A stretch of 64,000 bases of DNA from Paraburkholderia bryophila (GTDB taxonomy: Bacteria > Pseudomonadota > Gammaproteobacteria > Burkholderiales > Burkholderiaceae): contig NZ_JACCAS010000002.1 of the NCBI RefSeq assembly GCF_013409255.1, positions 992,001 to 1,056,000 of the forward strand, written 5' to 3'. Positions 1 through 11,300 of the stretch are shown here, one piece after another. Each line of letters starts with the position of its first letter. The stretch's first letter is position 1. The notes below the pieces were generated by a model. The model saw nothing but the letters and a program-made list of their open reading frames with translations, ran no database searches and was not told where the DNA came from. The translations under genes were made by a program, and so were the position numbers.

Positions 1-940
1 AGCGATTCACGCGAGGGCGCATCGCCCAGCCACTGCTGCCACAGCGCGGTCGGAATCCGCGAGAACGTCACCTGATGGGCCGCGAGGGCGCCGCTGAGCG
101 CCTGCAGGTCCCACGCCGACGCGCCGCGCATGCACACGCGCCCGCCCATCAGCAGGGCGGGGAGCAGTTCGTGCAGCGCCACGTCGAAGTTGATCGTCGA
201 CGACTGCAGCAGCGTGTCCTGCGCCGAAATCCCGTAGGTCCCGATGAAGTCGTCCAGATGCAGCGACAGCGAACGCTGGCTGACCGCCACGCCCTTGGGC
301 CGCCCGGTCGAGCCCGACGTGTAGATCACGTACGCCAGCTGGTCCGGATGGATCGACGCGCTACGCTCGCGCAACGCGCTCACGGCACGCTCATCGGGCG
401 CAGCGCCTTCGTCCACGATCCGCACCTGCGCGCATCCTTCGAGCACCGACGCCAGCCGCTGCGCACTCGCCGCATCGACGATCACGCAGCGCACGCCCGC
501 GTCCTCGATCATCTCGCGCAGACGGCCCTCCGGATAGGCCGGATCCAGCGGCACCTGGGCAGCACCCGCCTTCCAGATCCCCAGCAGCGCCGCGGCGAGC
601 CCCGCCGAGCGCTCCAGACACACGCCCACACGATCCTCGTGCGCAATCCCCGCCTGCATCAGCGAGACCCCGAGCCGGTCCGCCCATCCATCGAGTTGCG
701 CGTAGCTCACGCGCTCGTCCTCGCAGATCAGCGCAAGCTGCCCGCCACAGGACTGCGCCCGCGTCTCGAACCGCGACACCGTCGACGCATACGGATACGT
801 TATCCGCTGCGCCACGCTTGATGCCCCCGCGCCCTCGTTCATCGACAGCTCGCACAGCCGCCGCTCGCCCGCCTCACAGATCTGCCCTAGCAACCCCACG
901 TAGTGACCGCTCAACCGCTCGATCGTCGAGGCGTCGAACA
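1..940. repeat. Near-identical A-domain duplication, copy 1 (partner 8209-9148)
   Basis: Positions 1-940 match 8209-9148 at a constant offset of 8,208 with only scattered mismatches, clustered at about 780-835, just before the C-A linker. The similarity ends abruptly near 940, inside the end of the preceding C domain, and continues beyond the left edge on the other side. The repeat covers the first half of an A domain in two different NRPS genes. This fits a recent duplication or gene conversion that keeps two A domains specific for the same amino acid. Confidence 0.93.
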
Positions 941-2339
941 GATCGACCGCGTAATTAAAGGTCAAGCGCAAACCGTCGCTGTCATCCAGCACGTTAAGCA
1001 CCAGATCGAAACGCGCCGTTTTTGTCGACGCCGCTTCCGAGCGAATCGACAAGCCCGCCAGCTCCGTCTCCTCGCTGCGGCTCGCGACCTCGTAATTGAA
1101 CAGGGTCTGAAACAGTGGCGAATGCGAGCGTTCGCGTTGCGGCTGCAAGGCTTCGACTACGCGCGCGAACGGCACGGCCTGATGCGCGTGAGCTTCGGCG
1201 ATACGCTCGCCGACATGCGCGAGCAGTTCGCCGACCGTCATCGACATCGACAACTCCGCGCGAATCACCAGCGTGTTGACGAAAAATCCGACCAGCCCAT
1301 GCGTCTCCGCGCGCTCGCGGCCGCTCACCGGCACGCCGACACAAAAGTCCTGCTGCCCGCTGTAACGCGCGAGCAGCACGCAGTACACCGCCAGCAACGC
1401 AGCAAACGGCGACACGTCGTGGGTGCGCGCAATGCGCCGCAACGCATCGGCCGTGACGCGCGGCACCGCGACCACGCAACGCGCGCCTTCCATGCTGCGA
1501 TCGACCGTGCGAGCCCGATCCAGCGGCAACGCCAGCAGACTCCGTTCGCCGCCCAGCCGGTCGCGCCAGAAATCCAGTTCGGTATCGGCCCGACGGTCGC
1601 CGGCCCACTCGCGCTGCCATAGCGCGAAGTCCGCGTAATGCAGCGGCAACGGTTCGAGCGCGGTCTCCGCGCCGTGAGCGCCGGCCGCGTACAACTGCCC
1701 GAATTCGCGGCCGAGCAGATCCATCGACCAGGCATCGGTGACGATATGGTGCGCGGTGAATTGCAGCACATGCAGGTTGGGGGCCACACGCGTCAACACG
1801 ACGCGCATCACCGGGCCACTCTCCAGATCGAACGGCTCGCGCGCCTGCTCGCCGAGGCGCCGCTGAAGCAGCGTGTCGTCGTTCTCCGGAGCGCTCGGTT
1901 CGCTCGCCGAAACATCCTCGAAACGCCAGTCGAAAACGGCCTCGCGCGAATCGGCAAACGGCGCGGGCAAACCCATCTGAAACGGCACGCCCTGATCCTC
2001 GCCGAAGCGCGAACGCAGACTTTCATGCCGCACCGCGAGCCGCTCGAAAACGCCGCGCACGGCATCCGGGTTCAGCGCGCCGGCCATCCGCACCGCGCGC
2101 GACACGTTGTACGCCGAACTCGACGGATCGAGCCGCCACATGAACCACAGACGCTCCTGCGCATGCGAAAGCGGCGCGCGCCCCGGCCGCGGCGACAACG
2201 CGACGATCGGCAGCCGGTCGACCGGCAACCCCTTGTCGGCCGCGCGCTGGCGGAACACCGCGCGCTTGTCCGCGGGCAATGCCGCGTACTGTTTAGCCAA
2301 CCCCAGCATTTCATCCTGACGTGCGGAACTCACACTCAT
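1..2339 (-). CDS. NRPS, third synthetase of the siderophore locus (C-A..., runs off the left edge)
   Basis: This is the N-terminal part of an NRPS whose 3' end lies outside the window. Translation from ATG at 2339 gives a condensation (C) domain beginning about residue 60 (LSHAQERLWF) with an active-site motif HHIVTDAW near residue 200, where the usual Gly after Asp is Ala. An adenylation (A) domain follows from about residue 530 and is cut at position 1. Its core (AYVIYTSGSTGRPKG, then NFDVALH) is almost identical in DNA to the third A domain of the neighbouring NRPS, so it should load the same residue, inferred to be graminine. A Shine-Dalgarno sequence AAAGGAA lies just upstream, in the 27-bp gap after the previous stop. 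It probably adds the last residue; a terminal thioesterase would lie outside. The start and family are clear, the substrate is inferred. Confidence 0.93.
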   Translation of the reverse strand, partial: MSVSSARQDEMLGLAKQYAALPADKRAVFRQRAADKGLPVDRLPIVALSPRPGRAPLSHAQERLWFMWRLDPSSSAYNVSRAVRMAGALNPDAVRGVFERLAVRHESLRSRFGEDQGVPFQMGLPAPFADSREAVFDWRFEDVSASEPSAPENDDTLLQRRLGEQAREPFDLESGPVMRVVLTRVAPNLHVLQFTAHHIVTDAWSMDLLGREFGQLYAAGAHGAETALEPLPLHYADFALWQREWAGDRRADTELDFWRDRLGGERSLLALPLDRARTVDRSMEGARCVVAVPRVTADALRRIARTHDVSPFAALLAVYCVLLARYSGQQDFCVGVPVSGRERAETHGLVGFFVNTLVIRAELSMSMTVGELLAHVGERIAEAHAHQAVPFARVVEALQPQRERSHSPLFQTLFNYEVASRSEETELAGLSIRSEAASTKTARFDLVLNVLDDSDGLRLTFNYAVDLFDASTIERLSGHYVGLLGQICEAGERRLCELSMNEGAGASSVAQRITYPYASTVSRFETRAQSCGGQLALICEDERVSYAQLDGWADRLGVSLMQAGIAHEDRVGVCLERSAGLAAALLGIWKAGAAQVPLDPAYPEGRLREMIEDAGVRCVIVDAASAQRLASVLEGCAQVRIVDEGAAPDERAVSALRERSASIHPDQLAYVIYTSGSTGRPKGVAVSQRSLSLHLDDFIGTYGISAQDTLLQSSTINFDVALHELLPALLMGGRVCMRGASAWDLQALSGALAAHQVTFSRIPTALWQQWLGDAPSRES

Positions 2340-2366
2340 TACCTATTCCTTTGTTTGCCAATGCGC

Positions 2367-5300
2367 TCAGTCATCGAGCGTGGACAGCAGATCCTTGAAC
2401 TGACTGGCCGGGTTTTCTTCTTCATCGCGTTCGCGTTCAATCTCCTGGTCGAGGGCGAGCGCGATCTTGCGGACCGTCGCGAGCCGGAACAGTTGCGCCA
2501 CGTCGACCGGACGGCCGAACGACGCCGCCATCGCGCTAGCCAGCCGGACCGCCAGCAGCGAATGACCGCCGAGTTCGAAGAAATCGTCGTCGATGCCGAC
2601 CTCGGCCACGTTGAGCGCATGCGCCCACAAGACGCACAGCGTCGTTTCCGTTGCGGTGGCCGGTGGCGTGCGCGACGCCGAAGCGCCGTGCCCGCCCACC
2701 GCGTTCGCCATCGCGTGCAAGGCCTTGCGATCGAGCTTGCCGTTCGCCGTCGGCGGCATGGCGTCGATCCGCTCGATCGCGGACGGCGTCATATGCGCGG
2801 GCAACACCTGCGCGAGTTCCTGACGCAGCCGCGCCGCATCGAACCCGGCATCGTGCCCGGGATGAGCGACGACGAACGCGACCAGACGGCGCGCTTCACC
2901 CTCGCCCGCGAGCGCGACCGCCGCGTGCCGAACACCGGTGCCGCGCGCGAGTTGCGTCTCGATCTCTTCGATCTCGAGACGGTAGCCGCGGAACTTGATT
3001 TGCTGATCGAGCCGGCCGAGATAGTCGATGCCGCCGTCGAGCCGGGCGCGCGCGAAATCGCCGGTGCGATACAGACGCGCGCCCGGTTCGCCGAGCGCAT
3101 CGGGCACGAACCGCTCGGCGCTCAAACCGCCTTGCCCCACGTAGCCGCGCGCCAGATTGGCCCCGCCGATGCACAACTCGCCGACGCCGCCGAGCGGCAC
3201 GTCACGACCGGCCCGGTCGAGCACGCGTAGCACCGTATGGCCGACCGCTTCGCCGAGCGTGATCGGCGCGTCGGCGGAAGCGATGTGCGCGACGCTCGAC
3301 CAGATCGTCGTCTCGGTCGGGCCGTACAGGTTCCAGAGCGCGACGCCGCGCGCGAGTAACTGCGCGGCGAGGTCCGGCGCGAGCGCTTCGCCGCCGCACA
3401 GCGCGACAAATCGCCGGCCTTGCGGCGCCCCCTGCCAGCCGCCTTCGAGCAGCACCCGCCAGCCCATCGGCGTGGCCTGCATCAGGGTCGCGTGGCTGTC
3501 GTCGAGCAGCGCGGCAAGACGGCGGCCGTCGGTCACCACGGCGCGCGGCGCGATCACCACGGTCGCGCCGGCGATCAGCGGCGCGTACAGTTCGAGCGCG
3601 AAAATGTCGAACGAAACGGTCGTCACGCTCACCAGCGTGTCGTCCGCGCGCACGCCCGGGCGCTCGCCGATCGACGCCAGCAAGCGAGCGAGGCCGCCGT
3701 GCGTGACCGCGACGCCCTTTGGACGTCCCGTCGAGCCCGACGTGTGGATCACGTAGGCGAGACGGTTTTCATCGAACGTCGCAGTGTCGGGCAGCGCGGC
3801 GTTCTGTTCGTCGTCGCGCTCGTCGGGTTGCTTGCCAAGTTCCTTGTCGAGTTGCGTATCGGGTTGCTCGTCGAGCGGGTCGTCGAGCTGGTCGATCCGC
3901 ACCAGCTTGCGGCCGGCGAACAACGCCTCGTGCAGTTGCGCACAGGCTTCGTCGGCGAGCACGACGCCGACCTGTGCGTCGTCGAGCATCGCGCCGAGTC
4001 GCGCGGCGGGATACGACGCGTCGAGCGGCACGTAAGCCGCTCCGCTCTTCAGCGTGCCAAGCAACGCGGCCGCCAGTCCGACCGAACGGTCGACGCAAAC
4101 CGCCACACAGGTATCGTCTTTCACACCGAGCCGCCGCAAGCGTTGCGCGATCCGGTTCGACCACGCCTCCAGTTGCGCGAAGCTCAACGTGGCGTCGCCG
4201 CTGACCACCGCCGTGCGGGCCGCCGTCGCGCCGCTCGCGTGCCGCGCGATAAGCTGGTGGACCGGCGTGAACGGTGTGCCGTTGGGTGTGCCGTCCAGCG
4301 TCGACGTAGCCGGCGCGGAGCTCGACCCGAGCGCGATCGAGGCGAGCAGCGGATCGTGTGCCTGCGTGAACCCCTCCAGCAAGTCGACGAAATGAGCGGC
4401 GATCGCCGCGATATGCGCCGGTGCGAAACGCGCCGCACGCCATGCCCAATGCAGCGTGATCGCGCCGCGCGGCACGATGGTCAGCGTCAACGGATAGTGA
4501 GTGCGTTCGATCGAATCGAGCGCGCCGACGTCGAACAGATCGTCGCTCGACGCGAGCGCGGCGTCGGCCGGATAGTTTTCGAACACCAGCAGGCTGTCGA
4601 ACAGTGCATCGCCCGAACGGGCCGACCAGCGCTGGATCTGTGCGAGCGGCGTCTGTTCGTGCTCGCGCATCGCGCTGTTGATCTGCTGCAGGGCGGCGAG
4701 CCACGCGGACAAATGCTGTCCATCGGCGACGTTGGTCCACACCGGCAGCGTGTTGATGAACAGACCAAGCATGTCGTGCGCGCCGGCGAGATCGCCGGGA
4801 CGTCCGGCCACCGTCACGCCGAACGCCACCTGTTCGCGATTGCCGTAACGCGACAGCAGAATCGCCCACGCGCCCTGCATCAACGTATTCAACGTCACGC
4901 GATGCCGCTGCGCCACGTTGCGCAGCCGCTCGCTGAGGCCGGCGTCGAGCGCCACTTCACGCGTACCGATAAGCTCCGGCGCCGGTTGTTCCTCGGGGCC
5001 GAACTCCGGCGTGCCGAGGCTGCCGGTCAGCAAGGCCGGTTCGTCCAGCAACGCGATCCGCTCCTGCCACCAGGCTTGCGAGGCGCTGTCGCGGTCTTCC
5101 GCCGCGAGCCATTCGAGGTAGTCGCGATAGCGCGCCGATTCGCGCCGCGCCGACGCAACACCGTGCCGTTGTGCGCGATATTCGTCGACGATCTCGCCGA
5201 GCAGCCGCGCGCCGCTCCAGCCGTCGACGAGCGCGTGATGATGCGTGCGGATCAGATCGTGCGCGCCGTCCGGACGACGGATCAGCGCAAGACGCATCAG

Positions 5301-8300
5301 CGGCGGCTCCTTCATGTCGAAGCCGCGCGCCACGTCCGCCTCGCGCCACGCGAGCAGTTTGGCGTCGTACATGACAGGATCGAGAGACGACCAGTCGTAG
5401 TCGGCGAACGGCACGTCGACTTCGCGATGCACGACCTGCAGCATGTCCACTTCCGGCGAGACCACGAAGGCCGTGCGCAGAATGTCGTGGCGCGCGGCGG
5501 CGATCTGCCAGGCGGCACGTAAGGCGGCCACGTCGATCGGACCGCGTAGCGTCAGGCGCAACTGGTTCACGTAGATGCCGGAATTGGCGCCGAGCTGCGT
5601 GTGCAGGAGCAGACCTTGCTGCGCCTGCGTCGCCGGATAGATATCGACGATGGACGCAGGATCGAGATCCAGCGCGTCGAGCGCGGCTTGCGACATGCGT
5701 GCGAGCGGAAAGTCCGAGGCATAGAGACGCGTGGCAGGACGTTGCGAGCTCCCGATCATCGCGAGCAGGTTGTGCCGGAAGCCTGCCGCGCATGCTTCGA
5801 TTTCCGGTTGCGTGAGATGCGCAGTGCGATAGCGCCAGTTGATCTGGAGTTCGCCACCGGACACCAGCGCATCGAGTTGCAGCACCTTGACCTGCGCGTC
5901 CTGCAGATTCGCCTGCACCGATTCGCCACCCGCTTCGTCGGCGAACGCAAAGCGCGATGAATCCGGCAGGCTCGCGTCGAACTGCCCGAGGTAGTTGAAG
6001 CCGACCCGCGCTCGCGGCAGGCCCGCGAGGGCTTCACGCACGGCCGGGTCGATCGCCCCGCGGGCTTCCAGCAGGCCCCAGTGCAGCCCGCGTTGCGGCA
6101 CCGCGGCGAGCGACGCGCGCACCGTGTGCAGTGTTTGCGTCGTGTCGTCTGCCGTGGCTTCGAAGACCACCGGATAGCGCGTCGTGAACCAGCCGACCGT
6201 GCGTGTCAGGTCGATGTCGTCGAGCACGTCTTCCCGGCCGTGGCCTTCCAGTTCGATCAGCACGCGCGATTGCCCGCTGCGTTGCGACAGGGTTTGCGTG
6301 AGGGCCGCCAGCAGCAGCACTTCCGGCGTCAGGCCCGTGTTGCGGCTGCTGTCGTAGAGCAGGGCCGACGTGGTCGGTGCGTCCAGACGCAGCGTGTGGG
6401 TTTGCGTGGTGTGCGTTTGCGTGGCGCCAATTTGCACCGCTTCGCCCACCACCGTTTGCTCCGTTTGCTCCGTCTGCTCCGTCTGCTCCGTCTGCTCCGT
6501 CTGCTCCGTCTGCTCCGTCCGCAGCGCCGGCCACGGCGTCACCCCCGTCAGCCGCTGCTGCCACCAGCCCAGTTCCGCCAGCCGCTCGGCACGCATGCCG
6601 TACTCCTGCTGACGCACGCTCCACACGCTGAACGGTGTGCTGCGGGCGCCGATCCCGATCGCCTCGCCGCGCTCCGCCTGCTCATACGCCTGCTGCAACT
6701 GGTCGAGCAGGATCCGCCACGACACGCCGTCGACCGCCAGATGGTGGATCGCCAGCAGCACTCGCTGGCCGTGACGGCCTACGTCCAGAGACGCCGCCTT
6801 CAGTAGCGGACCGTTCTCCAGGTCCAGTTGCTGTTGCACCTGCGTGCAGGCGTCGTACAGCGCCCGCTCCCAGCCGTCGGCGTCGCCTACGCTGAGCCGT
6901 TCGACCAGACGCGTCGTTGCCACGCCAGCCATGACCTCCGCGGCGCCCGATGCCGGCACCGTCACCGGCACCACCGGCACCACACGCTGCGTCCAGCCAC
7001 CCGTCCCAGCTTCGCGCGCAAACCGCAACCGCAGTGCATCGTGCCGCGCCACCAGCGCCTGCAACGCACGCTCCAGCACCGCCTCATCCAGACCACCCCG
7101 CACGCGGAGCAGCACCGCCTGATTCCAGTGCGACGGCGCCTGCGCAAACCGTTCGAAGAACCACTGCTGGATCGGCGTCAGCGGCACCGCGTCGTGCAAC
7201 TCATCCTGCCCTGCCCCATCGCCCTCGCCCTCGCCCGACTCCGACAGCGCCACCGCCACGCGCGCCTGCGCCTCGATCGTCGGATGATCGAACACCTGCT
7301 TCGGCGTCAGCCTCAGTCCCACCTGCCGCGCCTTCGCGATCAGTTGCAGGCTCACGATCGAATCGCCCCCCGCCTCGAAGAAGTTCTGCGTCACGCCAGG
7401 CGGCTGCGCCTCACGGCCCAGCACCGCCGCCCAGATGTCGCGCAACTGCGCTTCGCGCTCACTGCGCGGGGCCACGCTCTGCACTTCCTGATCCTCGCGC
7501 GGCGCCGGCAACGCGGCCCGGTCCAGTTTGCCGTTGGCCATCACCGGCAGATGCGCGAGCTTCATCCACCCGCCCGGCACCATGTACCCCGGCAGACGCG
7601 CCTGCAACGCCGCCTGCAGCTCCCCCGCCTGCGCCTCGCCCACCCAGTACGCCACCAGCCGACGACGCTCACCTTCCCCACGTAGCGCCACCACCGCCTG
7701 CTCCACTCCGGCACAGCCGCGCAACTGCACTTCGATCTCGCCCAGTTCGATCCGGTAACCGCGCAGCTTCACCTGCTGGTCCAGCCGCCCCAGATACTCG
7801 ATGCAGCCATCCGCGCGCAGACGGCACAGGTCGCCGCTGCGATACAGCCGCTCGCCGTGACCGTACGGCGACGGCACGAAGCGCTCCGCGCTCAGTCCCG
7901 CGCGACCCAGATAGCCACGCGCGAGCGAATCGCCCCCGATGCACAACTCACCGAGCCCGCCCACCGGCACTTCATTACCGTACGCGTCCAGCACGCAGAC
8001 ACTGCGCCCCGGATACGCCACACCGATCGGCGCGCTCACATGGTGGATATCTTCGGGCTGCGTGCGTCGATACAGCGCCGCCACGCTCGTCTCGGTCGGG
8101 CCGTACAGATTGTCCAGCCGCACCGACGCCAGGCCGCCCCGGAACCAGCGCGCCAGCGCATCGCCCGGCAGCCCTTCGCCGCCCACCGTGATCTGCCGCA
8201 GCGCGGGCAGCGATTCACGCGAAGGCGCATCGCCCAGCCACTGCTGCCACAGCGCGGTCGGAATCCGCGAGAACGTCACCTGATGGGCCGCGAGGGCGCC

Positions 8301-11300
8301 GCTGAGCGCCTGCAGGTCCCACGCCGACGCGCCGCGCATGCACACGCGTCCGCCCATCAGCAGGGCGGGGAGCAGTTCGTGCAGCGCCACGTCGAAGTTG
8401 ATCGTCGACGACTGCAGCAGCGTGTCCTGCGCCGAAATCCCGTAGGTCCCGATGAAGTCGTCCAGATGCAGCGACAGCGAACGCTGGCTGACCGCCACGC
8501 CCTTGGGCCGCCCGGTCGAGCCCGACGTGTAGATCACGTACGCCAGCTGGTCCGGATGGATCGACGCGCTACGCTCGCGCAACGCGCTCACGGCACGCTC
8601 ATCGGGCGCAGCGCCTTCGTCCACGATCCGCACCTGCGCGCATCCTTCGAGCACCGACGCCAGCCGCTGCGCACTCGCCGCATCGACGATCACGCAGCGC
8701 ACGCCCGCGTCCTCGATCATCTCGCGCAGACGGCCCTCCGGATAGGCCGGATCCAGCGGCACCTGGGCAGCACCCGCCTTCCAGATACCCAGCAGCGCCG
8801 CGGCGAGCCCCGCCGAGCGCTCCAGACACACGCCCACACGATCCTCGTGCGCAATCCCCGCCTGCATCAGCGAGACCCCGAGCCGGTCCGCCCAGGCATC
8901 GAGTTGCGCGTAGCTCACGCGCTCATCCTCGCAGATCAGCGCAAGCTGCCCGCCACAGGACTGCGCCCGCGTCCCGAACCGCGACACCGTCGACGCATAC
9001 GGATACGCGACCCGCTGCGCCACGCTCGACCTCCCCGCGCCTTCGTTCATCGACAGCTCGCACAGCCGCCGCTCGCCCGCCTCACAGATCTGCCCCAGCA
9101 ACCCCACGTAGTGACCGCTCAACCGCTCGATCGTCGAGGCTTCGAACAAAGCCGCATTCCACGACCACTCTATCTCGACACCCTCACGCGGCAGAATCGA
9201 CAACGTCAGCGGGTAATGCGTCGGGTCCACCGATTCGTTGGCGACAATCTCCAACGCGCCGCGTTGATCGCGCGCGCCTTCGTCGATCGGATAGTTTTCG
9301 AACACCAGCAGCGAGTCGAACAGCGACTCGCCGCCCTGACCCGCCCATTGCTGAATCTGCGCGAGCGGCGTGTGTTCGTGCTGACGCAGCGCGACGTTCT
9401 GCTCCTGAATGCCGCGCAGCCAGCCGGCCACGCGCGCATCCGGCTGCGCGTCGATATACAGCGGCAAACTGTGAATGAACAGCCCAAGCATCTGCTGCGA
9501 ACCGCGCAGCGTGGCCGGGCGGCCCGACACCGTCACGCCGAAGGCGGCCTGCTGCCGGTTGCCGTAACGCGTCAACAACAACGCCCACGCGCCTTGCACG
9601 ATCGTGTTCAAGGTCACGCCGAGCGTACGGCCGGCCTGCGAGAGCCGGGTGCAAAGCGCTTCGTCGAGCACGACGCGCCGCTGCGCGATGCCCGTCCCGG
9701 GCACGGCCGGTCGTCCCACGCCGGCCTGCAACTGCGCGGGTTCGTCGCGGCGCGCGAGTTGTTCGCGCCACCAGCCTTCGCCGTCCGGCTGCGCCTGCAA
9801 CCAGCGGATGTATTCGTGAAAGCGCGGCGCGGGCGCCGTCGCCTTATCGGCCTCGCCGGCGGTCAGCGCGCGGTAGCTCTGCGCCACTTCCGAGAGCAAC
9901 TGCGCGCTGCTCCACCCGTCCATCAACAGATGATGGTGGGTCCAGACGAGATCGTGCGCGCCGTCCGGACGTTCGAACAAGGCCACCCGCATCAGCGGCG
10001 CGGCGTCGAAACTGAAGCCCTTGCGCAGATCCGCGTCACGCCACTGCGCGAGCCGCAGCGCGTAGGTGTCGCTATCCGGCGCGTTCAGGGACACACGCTC
10101 GAACGGCAGGCTCACATCCCGCTTCACCACTTGCAGCGGCGCGCCGTCGTACTGCCAGAAAAACTGCGTGCGCAGAATGTCGTGCCGCGCGACCGCCCGT
10201 TGCCACGCGCCGTCGAGCGCGGCGACGTCGAGCTCACCGTTCAGCGTCAGATGCAACTGATTCGTGTAGCTCTGTTGCGATTCGTCGATCAGGCTGTGGT
10301 ACAGAATGCCCTGTTGCAACGGCGTGGCCGGATACAGATCCGCGACGTCGCCCGGCAGATGCGCGGCGACTTCATCGAACTGCGCGCGCGTGAGGCGTGC
10401 CAGTTCGAAATCCTGACGCGTCGAGACGGCCTGCGCCGCTTCGCAATGGTCGACAAGGCGTTGCACGCGCGTTTCGAAATCGTCGACGAGACGCGCGATG
10501 GTCGCGTCGTCGATCGTCGCGGGACTGTAGCGCCACGTCAGCGACAAACCTTCGTTCGCGATCAGGCCGTTGACGTCGATCGCATACGGCAGCGGCGAAC
10601 CGGCCGCGAGCGGCGTGCCGCCGGCTTCCTCGGCAAAGCGGAACTGGCCGTTCTGTTCGAGCGAGGTGTCGAAGCGCCCCAGGTAGTTGAAACTCACCTG
10701 AGCGCGCGGCAGATCGGCGAGCGGACGGGCGGCATCGGTCTGCGTGAGCCACATCCAGTGAATGCCGTCGAAACGCACGTCGCGCACCTGATCCTTGACG
10801 CGCAGCAGCGCCTCGGCGGCGTCGTCCGGCGTGTCGATCCACAACGGATAGCGCGTCGTGAACCAGCCCATCGTGCCGCTCAGGTCGAGCTCGCCGACCG
10901 GATGCGTGCGACCATGACTTTCAACGTCGATCAACGCGCCCGGCCGCTCGCGCCAGCCGCTCAAAGTCTGCGCGAAGGCAGCCAGCAGCAGTTCGTCGAC
11001 TCGCAGCCGATAGGCGCGGGCCGCGTGGCTCGACAACCTGCGTGTCAGATCCGCGTCGAAGCGCACTTCGCGCGTGCGGCTCGCGCCGAACGTCGCGGCG
11101 GAGCCGGCCTCCCCGGCGAACGGCAACCACGCGTCGGCATGGGCGAGCGCGGCACGCCAGGTGGACACGTCCGCCACGACTTCAGTCGAGGCGGCATGCG
11201 CGCGTTGCGCGGCGACCCATGCGCTCCACGGCGTCGGCGCGAAGGCCTCGTTTTTCGTGTCGTGCGGGTAAGCGATAGCCGCGCTGTAGTCGCGCTCCAA

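Noticed and set aside
391..855. Separate Gly/Arg-rich minus-strand protein near the left edge
   Set aside because: It is another frame of the A domain of the partial NRPS; the same shadow frame appears at 8599-8829 in the duplicate.
6454..6516. CRISPR array
   Set aside because: The 9-bp units are contiguous, without spacers, and lie in frame inside an NRPS.
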